Part shown: positions 18,896 through 31,089 of the stretch, in pieces
How the letters are laid out: the number at the start of each line of letters is the position of its first letter
Position numbering within the stretch: the first letter of the stretch is position 1
DNA from: Linum tenue
Lineage: Eukaryota > Streptophyta > Magnoliopsida > Malpighiales > Linaceae
Assembly (NCBI GenBank): GCA_946122785.1
Contig: CAMGYJ010000002.1
Coordinates: forward strand, 60,413,703-60,477,702
Length of the DNA stretch: 64,000 nt
Reading direction: 5' to 3'
Translations under genes and position numbers: made by a program
Notes under the pieces: generated by a model
Database searches by the model: none
The model's input: the letters and a program-made list of their open reading frames with translations, nothing else
What the model was told of the DNA's origin: nothing

Positions 18896-19380
18896 TGTTC
18901 TTCATAATAATATAGAATCTAAAATTTACTCAACCTACATTCTACCACCAATTTCACGATATGTAATGTAAGTATGTAACTAGAGTTCATGTTTTAAGGT
19001 TAGTGTATAGGGTATACGGTCGATGTCGTGGTTTAGAGTTATTAAGATTAGGATGTATGTTCTTCCCAATAACCAAATATAAAATTGACTTAAAACTTAC
19101 ATTCTTCACATAACATACGATATAGTTTATACAACAATTTCATAAGATATAACTATAGTTCATGGTTTACGGTTAGTGTATAGGGTATAGAGCCATGGTT
19201 TAGAGTTAAGTGTTTGGGTTATGGACTTACGGTTAAGGGTTGAGGTTAGTTTTAGGGTTGATTACGTAATGTGGTTTAGGATAATGTATGGTTGGTGGTT
19301 AAGGTTAGTTTTAGGTTTTAAATTTACAATGGTGTTATAGGCGTAGGGTTTAGGGTTTCTTCATGGTTATGCTTTACAAT
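18896..19380. repeat. Degenerate telomere-like repeats flanking the MULE
   Basis: Words such as GGTTAGTGTATAGGGTATA, GGTTTAGAGTTA and GTAGGGTTTAGGGTTTC recur. A unit of about 150 bp (ATGTTCTTC ... GGTTTAGAGTTA) is present twice with divergence. The left flank of the MULE (7410-7447) fits the same unit, so the element landed inside this repeat. It is interstitial and decayed, with no gene. Confidence 0.55.
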
Positions 19381-19622
19381 AGATATTTTGATTTTTATAG
19401 TTTATTAATTAATTTTATTTTAATGATTAATTTAACTTTTGGTTCTTTGCCCATACAATTGTCAAGACTCAAGAGTGCCAACTGTATGCAAACCCTCCCA
19501 AATTAAATACCTGCATCCAAACCACCCATAGATATAATTTCAGCAGTCATGTTATTGTGTTTGTTGCTTCTTGTTTGATTGATTATGTAATTCTTTTCTT
19601 TTCGTTTCTTTTTCCAGAAGCA

Positions 19623-19805
19623 ATGGACGCTAGGGCTAGAAGAAGCAAAATTTGGGAGAATTTCACTCAAGTTGAATCAGAGGAGGAGGTCAAGCTTCAA
19701 TGCAACCATTGCATGAAGGTTTTTGGATGCTATCCTAATAAAAATGGGACAGTTTTACTGTGGAGGCATCTTAAGATGTGCACTAAGAGAAATCTTCAAG
19801 ATTAA
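19623..19805 (+). pseudogene. BED-type zinc-finger fragment of a hAT transposase
   Basis: A 60-residue frame starts MDARARRSKIWENFTQVE. It contains the BED finger ligands CNHC...WRHLKMC and stops at a TAA. A splice-acceptor-like TTTTTCCAG lies just upstream. The catalytic region does not follow; 19806-20100 is AT-rich with no match. It is likely the 5' end of an internally deleted hAT element. Confidence 0.75.
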
Positions 19806-20109
19806 TGGAGCCTTATGTACTTTACTGTATTTCATTCTATTATATTTGCTTAAACATCATGCAATGGTCTCAACTATCAAGACTCAAGAGATTGTTTCAT
19901 AGGTTTATGATCAAGCAAGTTGTCAGCTTTTTAATTTCTTATGTTGGTTTTGTAACCTTAATGAATCCTCTACAACATCAAACTTGTTTATGATATACTC
20001 AAGCAAAATCAGGTCACTCATTTGTTTAATAATGTACCTTCATGTTTTTTTCATTGCAATATGGTGATTGGTGAGTTTATTTTCAATTAGTGTAATAACT
20101 AATTATAAA

Positions 20110-20325
20110 AAAAAACTCGATGGTTTGGGCCGAACAACCCGCAACCCCGACCTGTTGTAACCCGCAATCCGATCAACCCAAACCCGATTGATCCGCAACC
20201 CGATCAACCCGTAACCCGACTGATCCGCAACCCGATCAACCTGAACCCGATTTTCCTACAACCCGATCAACCCGCAACCCGATTGAACCCGACCCGAACC
20301 CGCCCAATTGACACCTATACTTAGT
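20110..20325. repeat. ACCCGCAACCCGAT subterminal-type repeat ending in TTGACACCTATA
   Basis: About ten imperfect copies of AACCCGCAACCCGATCAA, ending CCCAATTGACACCTATAC then TTAGTACTA. The same terminal word ends a related block at 37535-37680, where the internal repeats run in the opposite orientation. It probably marks one end of a TIR element; the partner end was not found. Confidence 0.5.
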
Positions 20326-20329
20326 ACTA

Positions 20330-22880
20330 GCTTTGACCCGGCCCGTTGGCCGAATTACTTTAAATTACTAATTATAGAATGGGGAAGAGAGCTAGAGCAG
20401 GAAAAATATTTATTTGGGTCGAACCCACAATTTGAATATATTTGAGTCCATATAATTATACTTATAAAGAAATATCGACCATCTAGCTATTCGCATTAAA
20501 CCAATTCACATCTTCATTATCGGTGTGTCAATATAATAGGTCTAATTTAGACTCAAACTAAATAGTCGTTTATTGGTAATGACCTTCAAGTGATATTACC
20601 AAATATAATTGACTGGTAATAAATTGAGTTTGTGAAGGATGTTTTTATTTTGCAATTCATAGTGGAGGGAATTTTTTAGGCCACTTTTGGCATTAATTGT
20701 TCATTCACCACCACATCCAACGCTGAGGTATCACTTTCCCATAAGAATTTTTAATTTACTGCGAAATGAGATGATCTAAATTCCTTCAGTTTTGGATTTT
20801 AAAATAGTAAATTTATAATCACTTATTTACATAGTTTCCATCTCCTGCTTTTAAATATGTGGATTTAAAGTGTCTTTATCTAAATTTCATAGCAAAATAT
20901 AAACCTGTAAACATTGGCAGAGGTGAGTGAACAACTAAAGATCATAATGATTGTAGCTTTAGTAGTACGGATGTATATTTGAGCTCATAAATCAATTAAC
21001 AACATCTCATCTTTCATTGAAAACTAAGTGAAATTTAGGGAGTCATTCATTGTTATATAAAAGTATTTGAGTAAAATATGTTTGGAAACTGAAATTACAT
21101 GCATTAGTGAATAATAGAGTTCTTAATTTATATATATATATATATATAAATAGAGGAGTATATTATACCTATAACCCATTAAAAAATATACAACAAATTT
21201 GTTCAATCTAATTTGTTATGACCAAGGTTGTCAATCGATTCCACCAATGATTCGTTTAAGCAAGTGGGTTAAGGATTAATGGATGAATTGGATTAACCTG
21301 GTTAAGCCTAGCTTTACCCAGGTGCATGGAAATTTTATTGATTTTACAAGTATTATGCTTAGATATTTATGAAATTTCTATGATAAATTTAGATACAATG
21401 ACGATTTAGTATAACTTATTCGTTGGAATTGAGTTTCATTTTTATACATTTCTCTCACTTGGAACTGATGCTTTAAAATGACACTTTAATTCTAAATCTC
21501 TTCCCTCTTTCTTTTTATCTTTTTCCATTTCATTTTCAAGTTTTTTCTTTTCTTCTTTTCATTGCATATCATATTCCATTCTCAATGTTCTTACTCTTCT
21601 TCTCCAATTCAATTTCATGTATATATACAAATGAGGACATTGGTCTTTGTTAATAACACCAATTCGATTTCATGTATATATACAAATGAGGACATTGGTC
21701 TTTGTTAATAACACCAAGTCTCAATCCAAATGTATGTTCGTCTAATCTTGTGGCTTATTCTTTGTTTGAGATATGGTTGATTGGCAATGTGATCTTGCTG
21801 CTGGAAGGAAAATGGAATTGACTACTAAAGGAGGAAAAGATATTATGGGATAACCGAACACGGGTGGTTGATGTATGTTGTTCCATGGGTTTTTGATAAG
21901 GAAAAGGATGACATGTCAACAGAGCTAGTGATTAGATTTGTTGAAAATGATGTTGGTTTGAAGTGACTCCATGCTTAGATGAGTTAGTTAAATCAACTCG
22001 ATTTCCTAATTCAACTGGTTTTCTTAGTTTGACCAAGTTTGGTTGATAACCAACTGGCCTCCAACATCCTAACAAATACTCGGGTTTGGGCAAAACTGAT
22101 TCGCCCAACCATGTCAAACTTGGGTTGACAATCAGGCTTATGATTCTTGTCTTTTTTGGAAGATACATTGGTTCAAATTCCAATACTTGTTTATTTTCTA
22201 CAAATAAATAAGTTTAATAATTGTGAAGGCAAATATACCATTCATACTTTCGCTCTCGTTGTAGGAATTTGAAATGGGAAAATACTTTTCTCATCCCAGT
22301 CTTATATATTGGATTTTGTTGAGACGTAGACATATGTCATTGCCCTAGAAATTCATTAACATGTCAAAAAATGGTGAAATGGACCAACAATTAAGCTCAA
22401 TCTCGTACAATGATAATTGGATCTAATCATGCCATATTTGGAACATGTTGAAAGCTTAGCAGTTAACCCGACTAAAATGTTAAAAAGACCAGTCTCGTAT
22501 AGTCTGCATAAGGATATGATTTCTTCATAGTTAATTCTAAAAATCAATACTAATTTAAAATTTGGACATTGCTTCGACCTATTTAATATTCTAATTTTAT
22601 ATGCAATGTTCAACCAAGTGATATATGGGTTGCAATTTTAAAGTTATCCTCTGTTCATAATATACATTGAAATATAAATTAAGTATTAAAAGATAATTAA
22701 AATAATAAAAAATATGAAAGTCGAAGTATCAAATCACCAAATAAGTACTTATGTGAAATTTAGTTGCTAGCTAACCGCTGAAAAGGTCTTCTGCTTTTTT
22801 AGATTTTAGGTTTGTGTAGGTTTTTCTTTTAAAAGATACAACAAATATATGTAGTGTTATTGGTAAATACTAACCGGGAC
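20330..22880. other. AT-rich intergenic DNA without recognisable genes
   Basis: No coding similarity on either strand. A (TA)n run lies at about 21129-21147. A 55-bp direct duplication (TTTCATGTATATATACAAAT ... GTTAATAACA) starts at 21604 and 21659. Short frames near 21750-22180 are not matched to anything. Confidence 0.5.
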
Positions 22881-23681
22881 TAGATAGTGTGACAACACCA
22901 CTTGTGTTGTTATTGTAACAACATTAGTCTCCAACCAATAGGAAGCTAGGGTTGTGAGAACTTTTTATTAGCTGAGTTGACCTAGTGTAAAATCAAAGCA
23001 GGGGTATAATTGTCATTATGAAAATATGTTTGAATAATAATAAAAAAATAAAAATAGATAAAAATATATTTTCTGCCCAAAATTTGCTCGCCGGAATTCG
23101 GCCACCAGTCGCCGGAATCTGGTCGTCGGTCATCGGAATATGTTTTTTGTCATCGGAATATGCTATTTTATCGCCGGAATATGCCCACCGTCGCCGGAAT
23201 CCAATAACCATGGTCGGAATATGCATATCGGCGTCGGAATCTAGTCATCGGGGCAGGAATATGCCTATCCCTGTCACTTGTTAGAATCTGCTCACTAACA
23301 GTCATCGGAGTTTGGTCAACGATTTTCGTTGACCGGTCAACGACCACCGGATATTATGGTATGCATTGTGAGATTTATGGTTTGGTTTCTCGTTTTTTTT
23401 GTACGCTATTTGTGGTTTACTTTATGGTGTTTCTGGTTTGAATTTAGAAGTTTCTCGTGTGCTTTAAAAAAATTTGTGGTTTGCTTTGAGGGGTTTCTGG
23501 TTTGTTTTAATAGATTTGTGGTATGCATCAGAAAGTTTCTGGTTTGTTTTACCGTGCTTGTGGTTTGCATTATGAGGTTTCTGGTGTGCTTTCGCAAATG
23601 TTGTGGTTTGCTTTGTGAGGTGTGTGGTTTGTTTTAGGGGATTTGTGGTATGCATTAGGAGGTTTCTGGTTTGCTTTTTTT

Positions 23682-24165
23682 AGGGGTGGGCATTGGGTGG
23701 GTCGGGTGGATTTTGACCATGAAATGCACACACCCGCGCTTAAACGGATTGATAATTTTTAACCCACCACCCACCCACATTTAGTCTCGGGTTGGGTCGG
23801 GCGGATGGTGGATGATGCGGGTGGGTTTGTGGGTTCACCCACATCACAATGTATATAATATAAAGGAGTCAACTTGACATGATAATAGGTGAAGAGAATC
23901 ATCGAGGGTAACCAGAAGTTGAAATAGGGCGAAAAATGTCGAATTAGTTCTTAAATTGGATAGAAATTCTATTATGAAGAGTTTTCTACAGATTGAGACG
24001 ATTATTAGGTGCAAGGAACTAAGGAAAATAATTCCACAAAGGAAAGGGCGGTGATCTAGGCACAATAATTAGAGGAAAAAGTAAAGGGAAGAAGAGGGGA
24101 TCTCTATTTGGAAGGTTGGCTTTGAGGTTCAAACTCCAGGAGCAGTCCGAGTTTATATCTAACGT
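23682..24165. mobile_element. Partial hAT-like element with GGGTGGGTCGGG repeats
   Basis: It begins TAGGGGTGGGCATTGGGTGG, followed by GGGTCGGG and ACCCACCACCCACCC words, and then unrelated AT-rich sequence. The minisatellite of the host repeat resumes at about 24170. The right terminus is not recognisable, so the insertion may be truncated. Confidence 0.45.
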
Positions 24166-24562
24166 TTATTATCTGCATTATGAGGTTTCAGGTGTGCTTA
24201 TGAAAGACTTGTGGTTTGCTTTACCGTGTTTGTTTGCATTAGGAGGTTGATGGTATGCTTTATGGGGTTTCTGGTATGTTTAAGGAGAGTTGTGGTCTGC
24301 ATTAGCAGGTTTCTGGTATGCTTTTTAAGGTTTGATTTACTGTGTTTGTGGTAGGATATTTTTTATGTGGTTATGAATAACGAGTATCCAACAAAAGCAA
24401 CAACTGAAACGAACTTTTCAAAATCAATAACGAGTATTCAAAACACGAACACGAATTCATACCCTCAACAAATGCATATGAGAAATATAATAAATCATTA
24501 AAAAAACTTCTTCTCCATCTCTTGCCACTACTACATCTACGTTAACTCATCACTGGACATTT

Positions 24563-24864
24563 TGATGAGTGCACGTTTTCTGACCGTCTGGGTCATTAAA
24601 CTAATTTTGGTTATTATTATATTGTTTATTTGGATATTCTCTTGGTTATTTTATGTTATTATTATTTCTTGTTAAGGAAGTAATCGGTTAGGAGTTGGTT
24701 TAGGATTGGGTTTCCTTGTTTGAGAGGGAGAGAGTTATGAGACTTGTCCTATAAATATGTACTTTACCTCTACGTTTTATTCATCAGAAAATAATAAACC
24801 AGTTCTTTCAGTTTTTCTTAGTTCTCGTTTACGAAATCCCGATGCGTGATACGTTCACGCATCA
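24563..24864 (+). mobile_element. Solo LTR with perfect 5-bp duplication
   Basis: A 302-bp LTR with ends TGATGAGTGC and TTCACGCATCA (TGATG...CATCA). It is flanked by CATTT at 24558-24562 and 24865-24869. Internal TATAAATAT at 24750 and an AATAAA at about 24793 give a plus-strand promoter and polyadenylation layout. It is left by LTR-LTR recombination; no internal domain is present. Confidence 0.85.
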
Positions 24865-25822
24865 CATTTGGAAATTAACAAACACAAAAAAACCTTCCCT
24901 ATTGCAGCAAACTATTGGGATAACTCTGAAGAAAATGGGAGGAGATATAAAGGCCATGTTTGATTCCCGGGAAAGCGATTGGCTACCAATTTTGTGTGTG
25001 CGGTGAAGATCGCTTCCCAATCAGTCGCTCATCTTGCATCTTCCTCGCTCTTACTCTCGAACTCCGCTCCAACCGCTCTTTTCAATTGGCGCCGATTCCA
25101 CAACTTTATTAGCAGCAGACCACCAGATATGCTCCCTATTCCGCATGCACTCTCCCCCTCATCGACATTGCTCTCCTAGCACCGGTACTTTCTCATCTCG
25201 GCTAGATCGAAAGGCTTGTTTCTAAACCCCTTACCTCTCACCTGTTGCGATTCGATATTCAAGTTGTTGCAGTATAGAGCAATCTGGGATTGGAAGAAGA
25301 GAGAAATCGTTCAAGGATGAACGGAGACAACCGCAATCTTAGCCACTATCTGTCGTTGATGAAGAAGAACGACACAGAAAAACGAGGCAGCGGAGAGAGG
25401 AGATCTGGCAGAGAGCTCCAACGGGGATGATGTGAACGACACAGAGATGAGATCTGGTAGGTACCCAATTTTGCGGCGCCACCGCTGCAGTTGTTGTAAA
25501 GGAGAGAGCTCTCCGACGTAGGATGGACAGAGTCGGAGGTATTCCAGGCGGGACGAGGCGAAGAATGGGGGATGTTTTTCCATTGGAGACGAATCGGTCA
25601 GAGAAGAATCAGAGTGGCGAAAGAGCGGCGGAGTTGCAGGAGAGGGACAATTTGGGGACGGACGAAGACGCGTATGATAAATGCTTTAATTTTGTTCTAT
25701 TATTTAATTGTCCTTGTTGTTACAGTAACAACAAAATGGGCGTTGTTATTCTATCCGGCCCCATACTAACCATCCGTTTAAAACTCGAAGTTCAAGGGTG
25801 ACAATACAACACCCCTTATATA

Positions 25823-26551
25823 TAGGGCTTATAATCGGTTCGATTTGGTTATAACTGGAACCATTTAGTCGGTTCTCGGTTAACTGTTAAGCATTTCGTG
25901 CTTACCGTTAACCGGATCATTTATATTAGTCGGTTAATCGTAATCGCATAGACGGTTCTCAGTTATTTTGTCGGTTAACCAGATAATCGTTAACCAAGTG
26001 ATTTGGCAAGGTTCTACCAAATAATTTATCGGTAACATAACCAATGAAACACCGTCTCTTTTTTTCAATTGTGAATTTTGGTAGATTTTTTCCTAAATAC
26101 GTATGTGTTATTTCTGTAAAGAATCCGACAAGAATAAGAGACCCAACAAAAATTACTCAACTAATAAAGACATAAACCAATCACATTACATGGAAGCTTA
26201 GATGTTAATGATTGTTGTCCAGCTATAAGCAAGCCTAAATTTCTAATATGCTCCTTCTAAAACCATTTCTTGAAATTATTCACATTTGAGCCTCTATTAC
26301 AACTAGTGTAGGCAAAGGATGTTGTAGGCCTTCAAATATCCAATTATTTTTTGTTTATGCTTGCAGCTCATCGAGACCTATTATTTGCGGCCGTTACTAT
26401 GAAGATGACCGTAATCGGTTAGTCGGATAACCGTTTAACCTTCGGTTACTAACCGTTTACTGTTTAATCGGTTATCGGTGGAACCGTTAACCACCAGTTC
26501 CGTTTCGGTTATCGGTTACACCGTTAATAATATAACAGTTTATCAACCCTA
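25823..26551. mobile_element. hAT-like MITE with GGTTAACCG repeats
   Basis: Ends TAGGGCTTATAATCGG and GTTTATCAACCCTA, 729 bp. The target duplication is CTTATATA (25815-25822) versus CTTATATT (26552-26559), 7 of 8. Both subterminal regions repeat CGGTTAACCG-like words. It is related in design to 2761-3648 and 48973-50061. Confidence 0.8.
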
Positions 26552-26565
26552 CTTATATTGTTAGG

Positions 26566-27513
26566 AGGGCGGATCTAGTGACTAAGAGGGGGTGTTTAGC
26601 TACTTGACTAAGCCCCACTCAGCCCTTAGATCTGTACACACAAATTTGGCAGTTAAAAAGTGGAAACGAATTTTTTATTAATGACAGGGGTAGTTTGGGT
26701 ATTATGGAAAATAACGAAGTATACATATCATACAAACATACGTGCAATACAAACTAGAGCGACAAAACATACAAACAGATTTACAAACAATACAAAACAT
26801 AGAACTATACAAACAATACAAACTAGACCGACAAACATTACAAAACATACTAACAGTACAAAATGCCACTACTTACAATACAAAATAGTAAAGTTGTATT
26901 ACAAATCAATGAATACAAAGTATACAAATCACAACATAAAGTATACAAACTAGACAAACAAACATTACAAATTACAATATATACAAATTAGTCATATAAA
27001 CATTACAAACATAATATAGAAAAATGACAAACTAGAATGATAAATGATACAACCCTAATTGATACAAAATCACAAAACATACTTACAAACATTACAAAAT
27101 CGTTCGACAAACATAACAAAATAGACGTTGTCATCGAAAAATCTTCCATCGCCGAAAAATCCTCTCCGCCGCCGGAAAATTCACCGATAAAGAAATATCT
27201 CTCTCTCACACTCACACACACACCTGGGGTGGGGGGAAACCACTTGGGACTTGGAGCAAAAAAAAACAACGCACGTCTCACCGACGACGTGTCCGCTGGG
27301 AGAATTTCCCAGAAATGGAAAGGCGGCAGGTGGGTAGAGGACAGTTCCATTATTTTTTATTTTAATTGTTAATGAAATAAACTATGTAATTACCACATTA
27401 CCCTTCATTTAACTAGATTAATTTGAACCGTCAGATTTTAATAAGGCTCAATGGTTGAGATTGACTTAATCATTTGACTAGGAGACCCTCCTTAGTCACA
27501 TAATTTTAGCCCT
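26566..27513. mobile_element. MULE-type non-autonomous element, 948 bp
   Basis: Perfect 9-bp duplication ATTGTTAGG (26557-26565 and 27514-27522). Ends are AGGGCGGATCTAGTGACTAA and its imperfect inverse (GTGACTAAGGAGGG on the other strand). The interior has an ACAAAC-rich run (26720-27110) and a GC-rich block (27130-27340) with a short frame and no match. It sits in the join between two copies of the minisatellite-bearing repeat. Confidence 0.8.
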
Positions 27514-27522
27514 ATTGTTAGG

Positions 27523-28640
27523 GTGACAACACTAGTGTCCGACCAATAGAACGCTAAAATTGTGATGACTTTTTATTAGTTAGGTTGACCTAGTAAAATC
27601 AATGAAAGGGTATAATTATCATTATAAATATTATGTTTAAACAATCAATAAAAATTATAATGATGAAACAATTAAATAATTTTTTATTTATGTCCAAATT
27701 TTTGGTCGCCTGAATCTGGCCATTGGTCGCTGGAATATGCTAACCACCTTTGGAATATGCTAACGTTCGCTAGAATCCTCCCACCGTGACCGAAATATGC
27801 TCAACGTCGCCAGAATATTCTCACAGCCGCCGGACTCCGATCATTGTGGTCGGAATATGCTTACCGGCGCCAGAATCTAGTCATTGGGACCGAAATATCC
27901 TTATTATCACCGGAATCCGGTCACCGATGATCATCGGAATTCAATCAACGGTCTTCGACGATCGATCACTGGTCAACGATCACTGTATATTATGGTATGT
28001 ATTGTGAGATTTATAGTTTGGTTTCTCATGTTTTTTGTATGCCTTTTGTGATATGCTTTATCGTGTTTGTGGTCTACATTAAAAACTTTCTGGTGTGTTT
28101 TCGAAATATTATTGGTTTGCTTTGTGGAGTTTCAAGTATGTTTTAATATATTTGTGGTCTGCATTAGGAGGTTTCTATTTCCTTTTTGTGGTATGCTGTA
28201 TCGTGTTTTTGGTTTGCATTATGAGATTTCTGGTGTGCTTTTCGAAATATTTGTGGTTTGTTTTATGGGGCTTCTTGTTTGTTTTAGAAGACTTATGGTT
28301 TGCATTAGGATGTTTCTTGTATGCTTTTTGCGGTTTGGTTTACTGTATTGTGGTATACTTTATGAGATCCAAAAACACAATAATGCATACCACAAAAAGT
28401 TGTCAAGGTAATGAATAATATCAATGTCCTCCCTCTTTATTTATGCTCTGCAATCCATTTCTCCTCCAAGACGTATAAAATTAACACCATTATTGTCCTC
28501 CCTCTCCATTTCTGCTCTGCAATCCATTGATTCAATTTCTTGTCCTTCATCTTCTCCAATCGTCTCCGTTTTCCTTACACGCATACCCAAATCTAACATT
28601 GATACCTTTGCCACCACGACTTATACATTCATTGTGGGGT
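27523..28640. repeat. Unclassified minisatellite-bearing repeat, copy 2
   Basis: Starts GTGACAACACTAGTGTCC and is colinear with copy 1: CGCCxGAATATGC repeats (27705-27950), then GTGGTxTGCATTA repeats (27990-28360). A 75-bp tandem duplication (CTCCCTCT, CTGCTCTGCAATCCATT) follows at 28425-28545. Long frames through the second minisatellite (rich in C, F, V and L) are artefacts. Confidence 0.5.
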
Positions 28641-28689
28641 CGGACCCCATCTGGTCCACTCCGGCGCGATCAGGCAAGATGTATGAACT

Positions 28690-30010
28690 AGAATCCCATC
28701 GAAAAGACAAACCAAGAAACGAGCAGGAACTGTAACGAATGTCGCTGCGAAGCAATCAAGCTCGCAATTCCAACACTGTTAGCGTCACAGTGGACTTCAA
28801 ACGGTTGTGTAAGATCAGGTAGTGCCAAGATAGGCACTTCACACAACTTTGTTTTGATCAATTTGAATGCATGTTGAGCCTCACTCCAAACGAACGAGCC
28901 CTTATTCAAACACTCCGTTATTGAACTTGTGATAGTGCAAAATTCATGGATAAACCTTCAATGAAATGAAGCCAAACCATGGAATGATCAAACGTCACTT
29001 ACTGTTTTAGGCACCGACCAAGATTTAATAGCATGGATCTTGGTTTGATCAACCAATACCCCTTCTTTGGAGAAAATATAGCCAAGGAATACTACGCTCT
29101 CAACCAGGAATGCATACTTCTCCTTTTTCCCATAAAGCTTTTGGCTAGTCTCGAACACTTGTCGGAGGTGGTCAAGATGTTCCTCCAAATTCCTTCCATG
29201 TACCAAGATGTCATACAAATATACCACCATGAATCTGCCCCATAAAGGTTTATGTACTTCATTTATCAGTATCATAAAAGTGCTTCAGGCATTCGTAAGC
29301 CCAAATGGCATCACGATCCACTCATATAGCACATGTTTTGTTTTAAATGCCATTCTATTCATCACCTTCTCTCATCCGAATCTTATGGTATCCGCTTCAT
29401 AAATCGATCATAAAAATCACAGCTCCATGGAGTTCATTCAACATATAATCCAGTCTCAGGATTTGAAATTAATACTTGATGGTTATGTTATTGAAAGATC
29501 TACTATCAATACACATCCTCCACGTTTCATCCTTATTTGGCAGTTGGCACGGGTAATGTTGGATCCGCACAAGGGATCAAACTCTTTCATACACAACCCC
29601 TTCTTATTAGTTCCTCAATTTGCCTTTGCAACTATTTCGTTTCCTCGGAATTACACCTATATATAGCCTTATTAGAAAGAGACACACCTAGTATAAGATC
29701 GATTTGGTGTTCGATCCCTTGAATACGAGGTAACCCCGCAGGCAGATCATCGGGAAAGATATCATCATAGTCACATAGTAGCTCCTCAATGGACTCCTTA
29801 TGCCAGCCCACTTCATCTCGTGTCTCCTTAGCCACTAGTATGTTTACACATTCGCCATCATTGATAGCATGCTTAATTTTTCATTGACTAGCAAAAGCTA
29901 TCAGATTAGGCTTCTTACATTGACTAGTGCTCATCGAACGAACAGCTTGAGGCGCCATGGGCTTCAGCACAATCTTCTTTCCCTGGTACCTCAACTTATA
30001 TTTGTTACTC
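28690..30010 (-). pseudogene. Ty3/gypsy reverse transcriptase and RNase H remnant
   Basis: Read from 30010 leftwards: GKKIVLKPM near 29950, CDYDDIFPDDLPAGLPR (29632-29835), then after decay a reverse transcriptase block with VVYLYDILVHGRNLEEHL (YxDD changed to YLYD) and VVFLGYIFSKEGVLVDQ (28988-29275), and an RNase H start FVWSEAQHAFKLIK, LPDLTQPFEVHCDAN (28688-28909). The order matches gypsy pol. Several frameshifts and stops, and no LTRs recognised. Confidence 0.85.
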
Positions 30011-31080
30011 TAACACCCCGACATTTGAGTTCAAGTTCGACCCTAAAAATGAACGATTGGACCGACGATTATGTACGTAAAAATCTAAATCAAACCAAAC
30101 CAGAGTTAAGGACCAAGGCCAAAAGACACTTTTATGGCCCAATGTGGGCCACGTTGGGAGTTAAAGAAAAGGAGAGGGATTAGCCAATTGTAATTAATGT
30201 GGGGAATTGAGATTTGATAGGGGTTCATTCGGGAACCGAATAGGCTAAGTGGCGGGGGTTATTTGGTTTTGGGCGGGATAATTGTGAATGTGGTAATAAC
30301 AAGTTACTCTAACTAAGGTACTAATTTATTGCACTAATTAAAAGGTTCAATGTGGTCATAACAAGTTACTCTAACTAAGGTACTAATTTATTGCACAAGT
30401 AAATTAGTTCAAAGAAAGGTGAGTTATAAAACTCTTGAGATGAGTTATATAACTCTTAATGAATTCATTTGGAATGTCACCTACGTGAGCATTAAGAGTG
30501 GTGTCACTCTAACAAAAGTAGCTGTCAACTTTTGTATGCTCATGAAACAGGGGAGGGCCGTTTGGAGTGCTTTCGGTCGGCGTCGTAGGGACTTTTGAAT
30601 TGTAGGGTTTTGACGGGGAAGGTGATTTGGAGTGCACTACGGGTTTCCGACGACGAAGGTAGTTTGGAGCAGGTGGTGGGGCGACATCACTCTCGTCGGA
30701 AGAAGATGAAGAAGATTACGGAAAGGATCGGGAGTTGTTTTTTTTTTTTTTTGTTTATTAAGGTTAATTTAATAACTTTGTGTTTTAAGTTAGGCCGATA
30801 ATGATAAAGTTGGGGCGACGTTTAGTCATCCAGTGAAAGAATGGAAGAACTCGGTTGCTATGATATTATGTGAAATACGATTTGGGCAGGAAGAACTAGG
30901 GATTCAAAACTTAAGATTTGGGGATTTTGTTTTTCAAATTGAAGAAGACACACAGAGGAAAAAGACGATCGAATGAAGAAGGAAACAAGTTCTTTTTGTG
31001 GTCTTCGTTTAAAATTAAATTGGCTCAAAGACTTTAGCCCAACCCCAAAAGGACCACTTAAAAGAAAATGGATTTGGTCC
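30011..31080. other. Non-coding DNA with one tandem duplication
   Basis: A 61-bp unit (ATAACAAGTTACTCTAACTA, GGTACTAATTTATTGCAC) is repeated at about 30295 and 30356. A poly-T run lies at 30738-30752. No gene is recognised. Confidence 0.5.
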
Positions 31081-31089
31081 AGAACCAAG

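Larger units (their letters stand above)
22887..25810. repeat. Unclassified repeat family, copy 1, with two minisatellites
   Basis: It starts near GTGACAACACC and shares its first 150 bp (CCAATAG, TTTTTATTAG, GTTGACCTAGT, GGGTATAATT) with the second copy at 27523. It carries a minisatellite of about 20 bp (CGCCGGAATATGC type, 23085-23275) and one of about 30 bp (TTTGTGGTTTGCATTAGGAG type, 23355-23670, resuming at 24170-24350). Near both ends sits TTGTTAxTGTAACAA (about 22905 and 25715), itself palindromic. A GC-rich block at 24960-25680 has short frames but no recognised protein. A solo LTR and a MITE end interrupt it. The transposon class is not decided. Confidence 0.5.

Noticed and set aside
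23329..23655. Cys/Phe/Val-rich frames (FVVC, FLVCF) and their complements
   Set aside because: They are minisatellite translations; the same occurs at 28067-28418.
27003..27372. Open frames on both strands in the GC-rich block
   Set aside because: Overlapping opposite-strand frames without motifs, inside a MULE-type element.
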